This document shows positions 36,491 to 46,561 of a stretch of 64,000 nucleotides of DNA, piece by piece. A model generated the notes under the pieces. It was not told the DNA's origin. It saw only the letters and a program-made list of their open reading frames with translations, and ran no database searches. Both the position numbers and the translations under genes were made by a program. The stretch is from Granulicoccus phenolivorans DSM 17626 = NBRC 107789 = JCM 15570 (GTDB lineage: Bacteria > Actinomycetota > Actinomycetes > Propionibacteriales > Propionibacteriaceae). Location of the stretch: assembly GCF_000423085.1 (NCBI RefSeq), contig NZ_AUHH01000018.1, forward strand, positions 17,161-81,160. The letters run 5' to 3'. Positions within the stretch are counted from its first letter, which is position 1; each line of letters opens with the position of its first letter.

Positions 36491-37033
36491 TCAGGCAGCC
36501 AGCTCGTCGCCCAGCGCGGCGTCCAACTGCAGGGACAGGGCGCGCAGTTCCTCGGTCTTGCCGGGGGTCACGGTGAGCTCGCCGGTCGGGCTGAGGTCGG
36601 TGTTGAAGAACAGGCCCAGCGAGCCGACCACGTTGGCCTTGACGTTCTGCAGCAGCTCGGTGAGGGCCGCGGCGGAGCGGGCGCCGCCACCGAAGCCGTA
36701 CCCGACCACGGCCATCGGCTTGTTCTCCCACTCGGCCAGCAGGTAGTCGATCGCGTTCTTCAGCGGCGCCGGGAAGAAACCGTTGTACTCCGGGTTGACC
36801 ACGACGATCGCATCGGCGGCGTCGATCTTCTCCTTCCAGGCCAGGGTGTGCGGCTGGGTGTAGATGCCGGATCCGGCGGGCATGTCCTCATCGATGAAGG
36901 GGAGGTTGATCTCGGCGAGGTCGAGGACGGTGATGTCCCAGTCGGCGCCCAGGGTCTCGCGGACCCAGGCGGTGACGTGACCGCCGACGCGCTGCGGACG
37001 GGTGGAGGAAACGATGATGCTCAAGTTGTTCAC
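36491..37033 (-). CDS. NAD(P)H-dependent FMN reductase (flavodoxin fold)
   Basis: A 180-residue flavodoxin-like reductase. IVSSTRPQRVGGHV binds the FMN phosphate, and VVNPEYNGFFPAPLKNAIDYL is the family's isoalloxazine/active-site segment; VVGYGFGGGARS follows. It transfers electrons from NAD(P)H to FMN, quinones or azo compounds in the cytoplasm. GTG start. A perfect dyad covers its putative -35, implying regulation by a redox- or quinone-sensing repressor. Confidence 0.9.
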   Translation of the reverse strand: MNNLSIIVSSTRPQRVGGHVTAWVRETLGADWDITVLDLAEINLPFIDEDMPAGSGIYTQPHTLAWKEKIDAADAIVVVNPEYNGFFPAPLKNAIDYLLAEWENKPMAVVGYGFGGGARSAAALTELLQNVKANVVGSLGLFFNTDLSPTGELTVTPGKTEELRALSLQLDAALGDELAA

Positions 37034-37053
37034 GTTTCAAGTAAAGCACATCT

Positions 37054-37069
37054 AGTTGAAAAATCAACT
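37054..37069. promoter_or_regulatory. Palindromic operator at the FMN reductase promoter
   Basis: AGTTGA-AAAA-TCAACT is a perfect 16-bp dyad starting 20 nt upstream of the GTG. On the minus strand it overlaps TTGATT, 16 nt from TTTACT, a plausible -35/-10 pair. The half-site matches one at the pirin promoter. Confidence 0.6.
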
Positions 37070-37082
37070 TCTGGCGTCAGCC

Positions 37083-38012
37083 CTACTCCCCCACGCGGGT
37101 CTGCAGGTGCATCTTCCGGGCAACCAGGTAGCACAGCGCGGCCATCACCGCGAACAGCACGACCGACCCGACCGAGGTGTACCAGGGCACCTGACTGACG
37201 GTGAACACCGCCGAGATGGTCCCGGTCAGTCCGGCCTGACCGAAGGTGAACACGTTGTTCATCACGTGGATCGCCGCGGCCGCCTCCAGCCCGCCGGTGC
37301 GGACCACCAGCAGCGCCGCCAGTACGCCGAAGGCGTACCGGGTCCCGAACAGCCACGGATCCTGGACGCCGTGCGCCAGGGCGAACAGCAGGGCTGAGGT
37401 GAGGATCCCGAACCAGGGCGTCTTCATCGCCGCCCCCAGCGACTGCAGCAGATAGCCGCGGAAGAACACCTCCTCCGCGATCGACTGGAACGGCGTGGTC
37501 AGCACGATCACCACCGCGAACCAGACGAACTCGGGCTGTGGATGGATTGTTACGGGTGTCCCGGTCACCAGCGGCACCAGCCCCAGGTACGCCGCAATCA
37601 CCACCGCGGAGATCAACAGGCAGGCCAGCAGATAGCGCCACCGCACCCGCCCGGTCACCGAGGCCAGGTAGCCCGGATTGATCCGGTGCAGGCCCCAGAC
37701 CAGCAGGACACTCAGTCCGATCAGCGAAATGATCCCGAGATGATGCGCCAGCATCCCCTCGGGAAACATCATCTGGCTCGCCTGCCGGTTGTACTCCTCG
37801 GCCGACAGGCCGCGGTCGTTGATCGCCCGGGTGATGCTGCGGACCAAGCTGCTGACCGCGACCACGATCACCGCGTACAGCGAGAAGGCCAGCAGCCCGA
37901 ACATCGGCCCGCGCAGCCGGGCCATGTCGTCGGTCCGCAGAATCTGGGTGTAGTCGGCCCCCTCCGCCGGCTTGATCCCCGACGGCGGGATGAACCCGTA
38001 GCTGACCGCCAC
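37083..38012 (-). CDS. CPBP family intramembrane metalloprotease
   Basis: 309 residues with about seven to eight membrane segments. The CPBP (Abi) motifs are present: SIAEEVFFRGYLL (EExxxR), LLFALAHGVQ (FxxxH) and IHVMNNVF (HxxxN), which make the membrane-embedded metal site. Relatives process prenylated proteins or act in stress signalling or bacteriocin immunity. The GTG at 38012 is 2 nt after the gltX stop and is preferred over fused upstream frames. It is the last gene of the FAH-gltX operon. Confidence 0.85.
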   Translation of the reverse strand: MAVSYGFIPPSGIKPAEGADYTQILRTDDMARLRGPMFGLLAFSLYAVIVVAVSSLVRSITRAINDRGLSAEEYNRQASQMMFPEGMLAHHLGIISLIGLSVLLVWGLHRINPGYLASVTGRVRWRYLLACLLISAVVIAAYLGLVPLVTGTPVTIHPQPEFVWFAVVIVLTTPFQSIAEEVFFRGYLLQSLGAAMKTPWFGILTSALLFALAHGVQDPWLFGTRYAFGVLAALLVVRTGGLEAAAAIHVMNNVFTFGQAGLTGTISAVFTVSQVPWYTSVGSVVLFAVMAALCYLVARKMHLQTRVGE

Positions 38013-38014
38013 GC

Positions 38015-39550
38015 TCAGCCGACCGAGGCCAGGGCCCGGTCGATCCGGCGCAGGGACGACTCCCGGCCCAGGATCTCCATCGACTCGAACAACGGCGGCG
38101 ACACCTTCGACCCGGTGATCGCGGTCCGTACCGGACCGAACGCATGCTTCGGCTTCAGCCCGAGACCGTCGATCAGGGTGGTCCGCAGCGCCTGCTCGAT
38201 CTCGGCATGATCCCAGTCGGCCACGTCGGCCAACGCGGTCCGCGCCGCCGCCAGCAGCGGCACCTCCTCGGGCTTCAGCCGGGCCTTCTCCTCGATCTCG
38301 ATCGCGTCGTCGGCCACGAACAGGAAGCGCAGCTTGTCCGGGGCCTCGCTGAGCACATTGAGTCGCTCCTGGATCAGCGGGGTGGCCGCCAGCAGCCGCG
38401 CCCGCTCCTGCGCATCGGGCGGATCCTGGACCAGGCCGGCGGCGACCATGTAGGGCACCAGTTGTTCGGCCAGGTCCGCCACCGGCAACGCCCGGATGTG
38501 TGCGGCGTTGATGGCCAGACACTTCTTCGGGTCGAATTTGGCCGGATTGGCCGCGACCCGGCGTACATCGAAGGCCTCGACCATCTCGCTCAGGCTGAAC
38601 ACGTCCCGGTCGTCGGCGATCGACCAGCCGAGCAGGGCCAGGTAGTTGAGCAGGCCCTCGGGCAGATAGCCCAGCTCGCGATACTCGGCCAACCCGGCGC
38701 CCTTGTCCCGCTTGGACAGGCGGCGGTTGCCCTCCCCCATCACGATCGGCAGGTGGCCGAAGCGCGGCGTCCGCCCCGACCCGGCCCCCAGCGCGGCCAG
38801 CGCCCGGTACATCACGATCTGGCGCGGGGTGGAACTGAGCAGGTCCTCCCCGCGCAGCACGTGGGTGATCCCCATCAGCGCATCGTCCAGCGGATTCACC
38901 AGGGTGTACAAGGGGTCCCCGTTGCCGCGCACGATCACGTAGTCCGGCACGTTGTCGGGGGTGAAGGTGACCTTTCCGCGAACCAGGTCCTCGAAGGTGA
39001 TCGGCTCGTCGGGCATCCGCATCCGCAGCACCGGGGTACGCCCCTGGGCACGAAACTCGGCGATCTGCTCGGCGGTCAGGTCGCGGCAGAACCCGTCGTA
39101 ACCGACCTCTCCCTTGCCCCGGGCCTCGGCGCGGGCGTCCTGTTCCTCGCGGGTGCAGAAGCACTCGTAGGCGTGCCCGCCGGCCAGTAGTTTCCCGGCA
39201 ACCTCACGGTAGATCTCGGTGCGTTGGGACTGCAGGTACGGCGCATAGGGCCCACCGACCTCGGGCCCCTCGTCCCAGGTCAGGCCGAGCCAGCGCAGCG
39301 CGTCCAGCACGCCCCGATAGGACTCCTCGGTGGAGCGAGCCGCGTCGGTGTCCTCGATCCGGAGCACGAAGGTGCCGCCGTAATGCCGGGCGAAGGCCCA
39401 GTTGAACAGGGCGCTGCGGACGTTGCCCACATGCAGGTTGCCGGTGGGCGAGGGTGGGAACCGGACCCGGACCTGCTCCGGGGCAACGTCACCCAATACC
39501 TCCCCGTGATCGTCGGTTTCGGTGCTGTCGTCGCGCACGACCTCGCTCAC
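38015..39550 (-). CDS. gltX: Glutamyl-tRNA synthetase
   Basis: A 511-residue class I synthetase. The HIGH-equivalent is in [20 protein letters not shown] follows, and the KMSKS-equivalent is RRLSKRD. The zinc-binding or anticodon regions are of the bacterial GltX type, distinct from GlnS at 0.8 kb. It charges tRNA-Glu (a tRNA-Glu gene is at 22.6 kb). The GTG start at 39550 overlaps the FAH stop by GTGA, so it is translationally coupled. Confidence 0.95.
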   Translation of the reverse strand: MSEVVRDDSTETDDHGEVLGDVAPEQVRVRFPPSPTGNLHVGNVRSALFNWAFARHYGGTFVLRIEDTDAARSTEESYRGVLDALRWLGLTWDEGPEVGGPYAPYLQSQRTEIYREVAGKLLAGGHAYECFCTREEQDARAEARGKGEVGYDGFCRDLTAEQIAEFRAQGRTPVLRMRMPDEPITFEDLVRGKVTFTPDNVPDYVIVRGNGDPLYTLVNPLDDALMGITHVLRGEDLLSSTPRQIVMYRALAALGAGSGRTPRFGHLPIVMGEGNRRLSKRDKGAGLAEYRELGYLPEGLLNYLALLGWSIADDRDVFSLSEMVEAFDVRRVAANPAKFDPKKCLAINAAHIRALPVADLAEQLVPYMVAAGLVQDPPDAQERARLLAATPLIQERLNVLSEAPDKLRFLFVADDAIEIEEKARLKPEEVPLLAAARTALADVADWDHAEIEQALRTTLIDGLGLKPKHAFGPVRTAITGSKVSPPLFESMEILGRESSLRRIDRALASVG

Positions 39551-40365
39551 TTCGTCCCTTCCGCGTCGGCGGGCTTGATGATGGTGTTGGTCAGGGTGCC
39601 CATCCCCTCGATGGTCACACTGATCTGCTGGCCGGGGGTCAACAGCCCGACCCCGGCCGGGGTGCCGGTGAGGATCACGTCGCCGGGCAGCAATGTGGTG
39701 AAGGCCGAGATGTAGGAGACCAGGTCGGGCAGCTTGTTCAGCATCAACGCGGTTGACCCGTGTTGGCGCTGTTCCCCGTCGACGGTGGTGGTGATCATCA
39801 GATCGGAGGCCTCCTCCACGGTGTAGTGGGAGGTGATCCACGGCCCCAGTGGGCAGGAGGTGTCGAAGCCCTTGGCGCGGGCCCACTGCTTGTCGGTGCG
39901 CTGCCAGTCCCGGGCGGTGATGTCGTTGGCGATGGTGTAGCCGAAGATGACGTCCTGCACCTGATCGACCGGGACCTCCTTGCAGATCCGGCCGATCACA
40001 ATGGCGAGCTCACCTTCGAAGCTGATCTCCTCCGCAGCGGTCGGCCACACGATCGGGTCCTCCGGCCCGATCACCGCGGTATTCGGCTTGAAGAACAGCA
40101 GCGGCCGGTCCGGCACCTCGTTGCCCAGTTCCTCGATGTGGGCGGCATAGTTGCGGCCGACACAGACGACCTTGGACCGCGGGATCACCGGGGCCAGCAG
40201 CCGGACACTGTCCAGCGCGACCCGTTCCCCGGTCAACTGCACCGGCATCGCCAGCGGATCGCCGTTGAGCACGGCCACGGTGTCGGGATGTTCACCCCCG
40301 TCGCGGGCCAGTTCGACCAATCCGTACTGCGGGTCTCCCCCGGAACTGAATCGTGCAACACGCAT
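39547..40365 (-). CDS. Fumarylacetoacetate hydrolase family protein
   Basis: A 272-residue FAH-fold enzyme: [26 protein letters not shown], and the metal ligands around [14 protein letters not shown], then [14 protein letters not shown] and [13 protein letters not shown]. Family members hydrolyse or decarboxylate acylpyruvates and aromatic ring-cleavage products, including oxaloacetate. It is the first gene of the operon with gltX and the CPBP protease; this FAH-gltX pairing is common in Actinomycetota. Confidence 0.92.
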   Translation of the reverse strand: MRVARFSSGGDPQYGLVELARDGGEHPDTVAVLNGDPLAMPVQLTGERVALDSVRLLAPVIPRSKVVCVGRNYAAHIEELGNEVPDRPLLFFKPNTAVIGPEDPIVWPTAAEEISFEGELAIVIGRICKEVPVDQVQDVIFGYTIANDITARDWQRTDKQWARAKGFDTSCPLGPWITSHYTVEEASDLMITTTVDGEQRQHGSTALMLNKLPDLVSYISAFTTLLPGDVILTGTPAGVGLLTPGQQISVTIEGMGTLTNTIIKPADAEGTK

Positions 40366-40435
40366 TGCCTCAGCGTATCCGCACCCAGGGATGCCGGGCG
40401 GTTGGGCGGCCCCCGTGGGCGGTGCGGAAGCGTCG

Positions 40436-40515
40436 GTGTGCGGATCGTGACCCTACTTTGCAGTAGATCCGGGTTTCGGGCCCGATCACCCCATCGAGAA
40501 GCAGAATCCGCACAC
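40436..40515. promoter_or_regulatory. Foldable 80-nt segment between FAH and deoA (possible structured RNA)
   Basis: A perfect 10-bp outer stem (40436-40445 with 40506-40515) encloses a hairpin CTACT-TTGC-AGTAG (40453-40466), a GATC-rich stem around GGGTTTCGGGCCC (40467-40487), or alternatively a GTGA/TCAC inner stem. It ends 29 nt before the deoA start and could be its 5' leader or, on the other strand, the leader of FAH. No known riboswitch class was recognised. Confidence 0.45.
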
Positions 40516-40544
40516 TTTCCCGGGTATCCGCCATACTCGGGGCC

Positions 40545-41825
40545 ATGGCCACGCCGTTCTCCGCCGTCGAACTCATCCGCCGCAAGCGCGACGGCCACCC
40601 GCTGGCCGACGCCGAGATCGATTGGCTGATCGAGGCCTACACCCGCGGCGACATCGCCGAGGAGCAGATGGCCGCGCTGGCGATGGCGATCTACTTCACC
40701 GGCATGGCCCCCACCGAACTGGACCGCTGGACGGCGGCGATGATCGCCAGCGGCGAGCGGCTCGATTTCTCCGGGTTGTCCCGCCCGACCGCCGACAAAC
40801 ACTCCACCGGTGGAGTCGGGGACAAGATCACTCTCGTCCTGGCGCCGCTGGTCGCCGCCTGCGGGGTCGCGGTCCCGCAGCTGTCCGGCCGCGGGCTCGG
40901 GCTGACCGGCGGCACCCTGGACAAGATGGAGGCGATTCCCGGCTGGCGGGCGCAGCTCAGCACGACCGAGATGCTGACCCAGCTCGAGGATGTCGGGGCG
41001 GTGATCTGTGCCGCCGGGTCCGGTCTGGCACCTGCCGACCGCAAGCTCTACGCGCTGCGCGACGTCACCGGAACCGTCGAATCGATCCCGCTGATCGCCT
41101 CCTCGATCATGTCCAAGAAGATCGCCGAGGGCACCTCTGCCCTGGTCCTGGATGTGAAGGTCGGCTCCGGCGCGTTCATGCAGACCGCCGAGCGGGGCCG
41201 TGAACTCGCCGAGACCCTGGTCCGGCTGGGCACCGCGGCCGGCGTACGCACGAGGGCGCTGGTCACCGAGATGGGTACGCCGCTGGGCCGATCGGCCGGC
41301 AACGCGGTGGAGGTCGCCGAGGCGGTGGAGGTGCTGGCCGGGGGTGGGCCGAGCGACGTGGTCGAGCTGACCCTCGCGCTGGCCCGGGAGATGCTGAGTG
41401 CCACCGGCCGGGACGGGGTCGATCCCGCCGACGCGCTGGCCGACGGTCGGGCGATGGATGTCTGGCGGCGCATGGTGCACGCCCAGGGCGGCGACCCCGC
41501 CGCGCCGCTGCCCCGGGCCCGGCACACCGAGACGATCACCGCCGAGACCGACGGCATCCTGGAGCACCTCGATGCGCACGCCGTCGGGCTGGCCGCCTGG
41601 CGGTTGGGGGCGGGCCGGGCCCGCAAGGAGGATGCCGTCCAGGCCGCCGCGGGCGTTACCTGGACCGTCCGTCCCGGGGAACAGATCCGGGCCGGGCAAC
41701 CACTGCTGCACCTGCACACCGACACCCCCGACCGGCTGCCGGGCGCCCGGGACGCGCTCGCCCGTGCCTACCGGATCGGAACCTGCACCCCGGTCACCCC
41801 GCTGATTCACGACTGGATCGGCTGA
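40545..41825 (+). CDS. deoA: Thymidine (pyrimidine-nucleoside) phosphorylase
   Basis: 426 residues. The phosphate-binding KHSTGGVGDK, SGRGLGLTGGTLDKMEA and SIMSKKIAEG are hallmark motifs, with the C-terminal PYNP domain at ~345-415. It phosphorolyses thymidine or uridine to base plus (deoxy)ribose 1-phosphate in the salvage pathway. It stands alone, divergent from the FAH operon and convergent with cimA (12-nt gap). Confidence 0.95.
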   Translation: MATPFSAVELIRRKRDGHPLADAEIDWLIEAYTRGDIAEEQMAALAMAIYFTGMAPTELDRWTAAMIASGERLDFSGLSRPTADKHSTGGVGDKITLVLAPLVAACGVAVPQLSGRGLGLTGGTLDKMEAIPGWRAQLSTTEMLTQLEDVGAVICAAGSGLAPADRKLYALRDVTGTVESIPLIASSIMSKKIAEGTSALVLDVKVGSGAFMQTAERGRELAETLVRLGTAAGVRTRALVTEMGTPLGRSAGNAVEVAEAVEVLAGGGPSDVVELTLALAREMLSATGRDGVDPADALADGRAMDVWRRMVHAQGGDPAAPLPRARHTETITAETDGILEHLDAHAVGLAAWRLGAGRARKEDAVQAAAGVTWTVRPGEQIRAGQPLLHLHTDTPDRLPGARDALARAYRIGTCTPVTPLIHDWIG

Positions 41826-41837
41826 CCCGGTGCCCGC

Positions 41838-43430
41838 TCAGGACTCCGCGGCAGCCCGGGCCGAGACCAGCCCGTAGAGGTAACCGTCCGACAGCGCCTC
41901 CCACGACGCCTCGATCACGTTCCCGCCGACCCCGACGGTGGTCCAGACCCGGGTCCCGTCGGTGGTGTCGATCAGTACCCGCACGATGGCGTCGGTGCCG
42001 TGCCCCTGATCGAGGATCCGCACCCGGTAGTCGGTCAGTTCGTACTCCTCGACCTCGGGGAACGGCTCCATCAGCGCCCGCCGCAGGGCGTGGTCCAGCG
42101 CGTTCACCGGCCCGTTGCCCTCACCGACATAGTTGAACTCCCGTCCGCCGGAGGTGAGCTTGACCGTCGCCGCGGTCTCCTCCACCCCACCGGTGAACTG
42201 GCTCAGCACCCGCCAGTTCTGCACCCGGAACGGCCGCTGCAACAGCCCGAGTTCGTCGCGCAGCAGCAGCTCGAAGCTGGCATCGCTGGACTCGTAGGAG
42301 TAGCCGTCGGCCTCTCGCTGCTTGACCACCTCGGTGATCATGGCCGCCTGGTCCCGGTCGGACAGGTCGAATCCGAGTTCGGAACCCTTGAGCTGGATAT
42401 TGGCCCGCCCGGCCATGTCGGAGACCAGCGTACGCATGTCGTTGCCGACCAGCGCCGGATCGATGTGCTGGTACAGGTTCGGGTCGACCTTGATCGCCGA
42501 GGCGTGCAGGCCGGCCTTGTGCGCGAACGCCGACATCCCCACATACGGCTGCCGGTTCCCGGTCGGCACATTGGTGACCGCCGCGATGGCATGCGAGAGC
42601 CGGGTCGCCTCGGCCAGCGCCGCCTCCGGGAGCACCGGCCAGCCGTACTTGAGCTGCAGGTTCGCCGCGACAGTGATCAGGTCGGCGTTCCCGGTCCGCT
42701 CGCCGTACCCGTTCACCGTGCCCTGGACATGGATCGCGCCCGCCTCGACCGCGGCCAGCGAGTTCGCCACCGCGCATCCGGTGTCGTTGTGGCAGTGGAT
42801 CCCCAGATCGATCCCGACCTCACCGGCCGCCCCCACGATCTCCCCGACCCAGGTCGGCAGCATCCCGCCATTGGTGTCGCACAGCACCGCGACCTCCGCG
42901 CCCGCCTGGGCCCCCACCTGGAGCACCTCCAGCGCGTACGCCGGGTTGCTGCGGTAGCCGTCGAAGAAGTGCTCCAGATCCAGGAAGACCCGCAGGCCCT
43001 CGCCGGTCAGGAAGGAGACCGTGTCGGCGATCATCGCCAGGTTCTCCTTCAGGTTGGTCTTCAGGGCCAGGTCGACGTGTTTGTCGTGGCTCTTGGCGAC
43101 CAGGGTGACCACCGGGGCACCGGAGTCGACCAGCGCCCGGGTGAGCCGATCATCGGCCGCTTTGCCACCCACCCGTCGGGTCGACCCGAAGGCGACCAGC
43201 GTCGAGTTGCGCAGGTCCAGTTCCCCGTTGCGGGCCGCCTCGAAGAAGGCCGTGTCGCTGGGGTTGGCTCCCGGCCAGCCACCCTCGATGAAGGTCACCG
43301 CCAGCTCGTCGAGGTAGCCGGCGATCTTCAGCTTGTCGGGCACGCTCAGCCGCAGCCCCTCCTGCTGGGCGCCGTCCCGCAGGGTGGTGTCGTATAGGTG
43401 GAACGTGGCGGGGGCCGCGGGTGTAGGCAT
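41838..43430 (-). CDS. cimA: (R)-citramalate synthase
   Basis: A 530-residue DRE-TIM metallolyase with the N-terminal motif LYDTTLRDGAQQEGL and metal ligands in GIHCHNDTG, and a C-terminal LeuA-type allosteric dimer domain (~400-530). The sequence (STLVAFGSTRR, GGWPGANPSDTAFF) is of the CimA branch rather than LeuA. It condenses pyruvate and acetyl-CoA to citramalate, opening a threonine-independent isoleucine route. The ATG at 43430 follows AAGGA and is preferred to an in-frame ATG at 43442. Neighbours ilvE and leuB fit the pathway. Confidence 0.92.
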   Translation of the reverse strand: MPTPAAPATFHLYDTTLRDGAQQEGLRLSVPDKLKIAGYLDELAVTFIEGGWPGANPSDTAFFEAARNGELDLRNSTLVAFGSTRRVGGKAADDRLTRALVDSGAPVVTLVAKSHDKHVDLALKTNLKENLAMIADTVSFLTGEGLRVFLDLEHFFDGYRSNPAYALEVLQVGAQAGAEVAVLCDTNGGMLPTWVGEIVGAAGEVGIDLGIHCHNDTGCAVANSLAAVEAGAIHVQGTVNGYGERTGNADLITVAANLQLKYGWPVLPEAALAEATRLSHAIAAVTNVPTGNRQPYVGMSAFAHKAGLHASAIKVDPNLYQHIDPALVGNDMRTLVSDMAGRANIQLKGSELGFDLSDRDQAAMITEVVKQREADGYSYESSDASFELLLRDELGLLQRPFRVQNWRVLSQFTGGVEETAATVKLTSGGREFNYVGEGNGPVNALDHALRRALMEPFPEVEEYELTDYRVRILDQGHGTDAIVRVLIDTTDGTRVWTTVGVGGNVIEASWEALSDGYLYGLVSARAAAES

Positions 43431-43538
43431 ACTGTCCTTCATCGTTTCGCGTGGTGTGGCGCGGATCGTCGGTCGGGATATGGGGAGGCCGCGCCCGATC
43501 GGACGCGGCCCGGGCCGAGTCGGCCCATCCGGGAGCGG

Positions 43539-44633
43539 TCAGGCGATCCGGCGGGTCCAGCCCCGGGTGTCGGGAATGCGTCCGTACTGGATGTCCAGCA
43601 GCGTCTGCCGCAGTCCGAGGGTGTGTTCCCCGGTGCCGCCGCCGGCCACGGTGTGGGTCTCGCCGGATTCGGTCAGGAACTCCCCGATCGGGGTGATCAC
43701 CGCTGCGGTGCCGCAGGCGAAGACCTCGGCGATCCGGCCGGAGTCGACCCCCTCGAACAGTTCGCTCATCCCGAACTCCCGCTCGACCGGGCGCAGCCCC
43801 CGTTCGGTGGCCAGCTCGAGAATCGAACTCCGGGTGACCCCCTCCAGGATCGTGCCGCCGGCCTGCGGGGTGACCAGTTCCCCGTCGGTGGTCACCACGA
43901 AGATGTTCATCCCGCCGAGTTCCTCGACGTGGGTGTGCGTACCGGCATCGGCGAACAGCACCTGGGCGCAGCCGTGCTCGGTGGCCTCCTGCTGGGCCAG
44001 CAGCGAGGAGGCATAGTTGCCGCCGCACTTGGCCGCCCCGGTGCCGCCGCGTCCGGCGCGGGAGTACTTGTTGGTGACCCAGATCTTCACCGGCGCCACC
44101 CCAGTGGAGAAGTACGGCCCGGCCGGGCTGGCAATCAGGCAGTAGGTCACGTGGTGCGAGGCGCGGACGCCGACGAACGCCTCGGAGGCGAACATGAACG
44201 GCCGCAGGTACAGGCTGGACTCACCCCCGGCCGGATCGGGCACCCAGTCCTTGTCCACCGAGAGCAGTTGCTCGATCGACTTCAGGAACGCCTCGGTCGG
44301 CAGCTCGGGCAGCCCGAGCCGGGCCGCGGAACGGTTGAAGCGCTCGGCATTGCGCTCGGGGCGGAACAGCCAGATGGAGCCGTCCTCGTGCCGGTACGCC
44401 TTCAGGCCCTCGAAGACCTCCTGGCCGTAGTGCAGCACCGCGGTCGCGGGGTCGAGCGTGATCGGCCCGTACGCGACGACCTTGTCATCACTCCAGCCGC
44501 CGTCGAGGGTCCAGGTGGCCAGCGCCATATGATCGGTGAATTCCTTGCCGAATCCGAGGTCACCCAGTACCTCGGCGCGTTCCGCCGCGCTGCGTGGCTG
44601 GGGATTGGGGGTGACATCGAACGTCCAGGTCAT
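43539..44633 (-). CDS. ilvE: Branched-chain amino acid aminotransferase
   Basis: A 364-residue fold-type IV PLP enzyme. AVLHYGQEVFEGLKAYR is the N-terminal family block, and GAAKCGGNYASSLLAQ contains the PLP Lys; the late TAAVITPIGEF block binds phosphate. It performs the final transamination for Ile, Val and Leu using glutamate. It lies 96 nt upstream of cimA on the same strand and is divergent from leuB. Confidence 0.95.
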   Translation of the reverse strand: MTWTFDVTPNPQPRSAAERAEVLGDLGFGKEFTDHMALATWTLDGGWSDDKVVAYGPITLDPATAVLHYGQEVFEGLKAYRHEDGSIWLFRPERNAERFNRSAARLGLPELPTEAFLKSIEQLLSVDKDWVPDPAGGESSLYLRPFMFASEAFVGVRASHHVTYCLIASPAGPYFSTGVAPVKIWVTNKYSRAGRGGTGAAKCGGNYASSLLAQQEATEHGCAQVLFADAGTHTHVEELGGMNIFVVTTDGELVTPQAGGTILEGVTRSSILELATERGLRPVEREFGMSELFEGVDSGRIAEVFACGTAAVITPIGEFLTESGETHTVAGGGTGEHTLGLRQTLLDIQYGRIPDTRGWTRRIA

Positions 44634-44783
44634 GAACGAACGTTAACCCATTTGCCTCCTGGTTGAGACGCGAGTACGCCAGATGGTCGGCCTGGTTAGG
44701 GTGACTGCGGCCGGGCCCCGACAGTGGCGGGCAGCACCCGGTCCCCGCCGTCACACCCGTGCGTCACCACCAGGAGGAGCCCC

Positions 44784-45857
44784 GTGTCCAACCCGAGCAG
44801 CAAACCCACGATCGCCGTCATCGGAGGCGACGGGATCGGCCCGGAGGTCGTCGCCGAGGGCCTCAAGGTCCTCGACGTTGTCGCCCCGGACACCTTCGAG
44901 TTCGTCCACTACGACCTGGGTGCCGAGCGCTACCTGCGTACCGGTGAGGTGCTGCCGGAATCGGTCACCGACGAACTGGCCAAGGCCGACGCGATCCTGC
45001 TCGGTGCCGTCGGCGCCGCCCCCGGCTCGACCGAGGTCCCCTCCGGTCTGCTCGAGCGCGGCCTGCTGCTCAAGCTGCGCTTCCTGTTCGACCACTGCGT
45101 CAACCTGCGCCCGTCGCGGCTCTACCCGGGCGTGCCCACCCCGCTGGCCCCGCACGTGGTGGACGGGAAGACCGTCGACTTCGTCGTGGTCCGCGAGGGC
45201 ACCGAGGGTCTGTACGCCGGCAACGGCGGCAAGCTGCGCGCCGGCACCCCGCACGAGGTCGCCACCGAGGTCAGCGTGAACACCGCGTTCGGGGTCGAGC
45301 GCGTGGTCCGCGACGCGTTCGAGCGTGCCACCCGGCGCCGCAACAAGCTGACCCTGGTGCACAAGCACAACGTGCTGGTCAACGCCGGTGGCCTGTGGCG
45401 GCGGATCTTCGAGACCGTGGCGACCGAGTACCCGCAGGTTGAGCTGGACTACCTGCACATCGATGCCGCGACCATCTTCCTGGTCACCGATCCGGCCCGC
45501 TTCGACGTCATCGTCACCGACAACCTGTTCGGTGACATCCTGACCGACGAGGCCGCTGCGGTCACCGGTGGGATCGGCTTGGCCGCCTCCGGCAACATCA
45601 ACACCGCCGGGACCTTCCCCTCGATGTTCGAGCCGGTGCACGGTTCGGCGCCCGACATCGCCGGGCAGCAGAAGGCCGACCCGACCGCCGCGATCCTGTC
45701 GGTCTCGATGATGTTGGAGCACCTGGGCCGCACCGACCAGGCCGCCCGGATCGCCGAGGTCGTCACCGCCGACATCGCCGCCCGCCCGTCCCTGCCGGAC
45801 AACGGCCGTCGCGCCACCGCCGCCGTGGGCGACGCGATCGCCGCGAAGCTGGCCTGA
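44784..45857 (+). CDS. leuB: 3-isopropylmalate dehydrogenase
   Basis: A 357-residue beta-decarboxylating dehydrogenase: [16 protein letters not shown] at the N terminus, substrate residues around [28 protein letters not shown], and metal ligands in [21 protein letters not shown]. It oxidises 3-isopropylmalate for leucine, and in bacteria with CimA also 3-methylmalate for isoleucine. The GTG at 44784 has AGGAGG 6 nt upstream, a strong start. Confidence 0.95.
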   Translation: MSNPSSKPTIAVIGGDGIGPEVVAEGLKVLDVVAPDTFEFVHYDLGAERYLRTGEVLPESVTDELAKADAILLGAVGAAPGSTEVPSGLLERGLLLKLRFLFDHCVNLRPSRLYPGVPTPLAPHVVDGKTVDFVVVREGTEGLYAGNGGKLRAGTPHEVATEVSVNTAFGVERVVRDAFERATRRRNKLTLVHKHNVLVNAGGLWRRIFETVATEYPQVELDYLHIDAATIFLVTDPARFDVIVTDNLFGDILTDEAAAVTGGIGLAASGNINTAGTFPSMFEPVHGSAPDIAGQQKADPTAAILSVSMMLEHLGRTDQAARIAEVVTADIAARPSLPDNGRRATAAVGDAIAAKLA

Positions 45858-45880
45858 CCCAGTTGGTCGTCGGTCCCTCG

Positions 45881-46468
45881 ATGAGTACCAATCCGGATCT
45901 GCCCGATGTCGTGGGGCGGGCCCTGGCCACCTGCCTGCGCCACGGATTCCTCGAGTCGACCACGACCGAAACCGGCCGGGTGCTCGCCGCATTGGCGGCC
46001 ACCCGGACCGGCACGATCGCCGAGTGCGGCACCGGCTACGGAGTCGGTGCCGCCTGGCTGCGCAGCGGCGCCCCGGCCCAGACCCGGGTGCTGACCGCGG
46101 AGCGGCAGCCCCGGCTCGCCCGGGCGGCCGCGCAGACCTTCGCCGAGGACGACATCGAGGTGGTCGCCGCCGGCTGGGACGAACTGGCCTGCCGGGCCCC
46201 CTTCTCGCTGATCTCGGTCGATGCGCAGACCGTCCGCGACCTGCCCCGGACCGAGTTGATCGAACTCACCGAGCCCGGCGGCATGATCGTGATCGACAAC
46301 TTCTCCCCCAGCGCCGCCTGGCCGCCGATGGGTCCGCGCGGCAGCGTCGACGCGCTACGGATGGAATGGCTGACCGATCCACGCCTGGTCAGTGCCGACC
46401 TGATGGTGACCACCGACACCTCCCTGGTGGTGGCGGTCCGTCGCCCCGAAGCCGCCGGCACTCACTAG
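45881..46468 (+). CDS. O-methyltransferase-like SAM-binding protein
   Basis: 195 residues with a Rossmann methyltransferase core: TIAECGTGYGVGAAWL (motif I), VLTAERQPRLARAA, and GGMIVIDNFSPS (late strand). The pattern is that of class I O-methyltransferases, but the metal ligands usual for catechol types are not obvious. It starts 23 nt after leuB and may be read through from it. The substrate is unknown. Confidence 0.75.
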   Translation: MSTNPDLPDVVGRALATCLRHGFLESTTTETGRVLAALAATRTGTIAECGTGYGVGAAWLRSGAPAQTRVLTAERQPRLARAAAQTFAEDDIEVVAAGWDELACRAPFSLISVDAQTVRDLPRTELIELTEPGGMIVIDNFSPSAAWPPMGPRGSVDALRMEWLTDPRLVSADLMVTTDTSLVVAVRRPEAAGTH

Positions 46469-46561
46469 CGGGCGGTCGCCCGGCAGCGGTCAATAACAAC
46501 TTGAGCCCAATCCGGCCGATTTCGGGCCACCGGCTTCGGCTGCTGCCGGCCCGCTTGCATC

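Noticed and set aside
38013..39164. Fusion of the CPBP protease frame with a long upstream frame inside gltX
   Set aside because: That stretch is an out-of-frame reading of gltX; a GTG right after the gltX stop gives a normal CPBP length.
40436..40515. tRNA gene
   Set aside because: The internal hairpin has a 4-nt loop, the outer stem is 10 bp, and no T-arm GGTTCGAATCC or anticodon loop of 7 nt can be placed.
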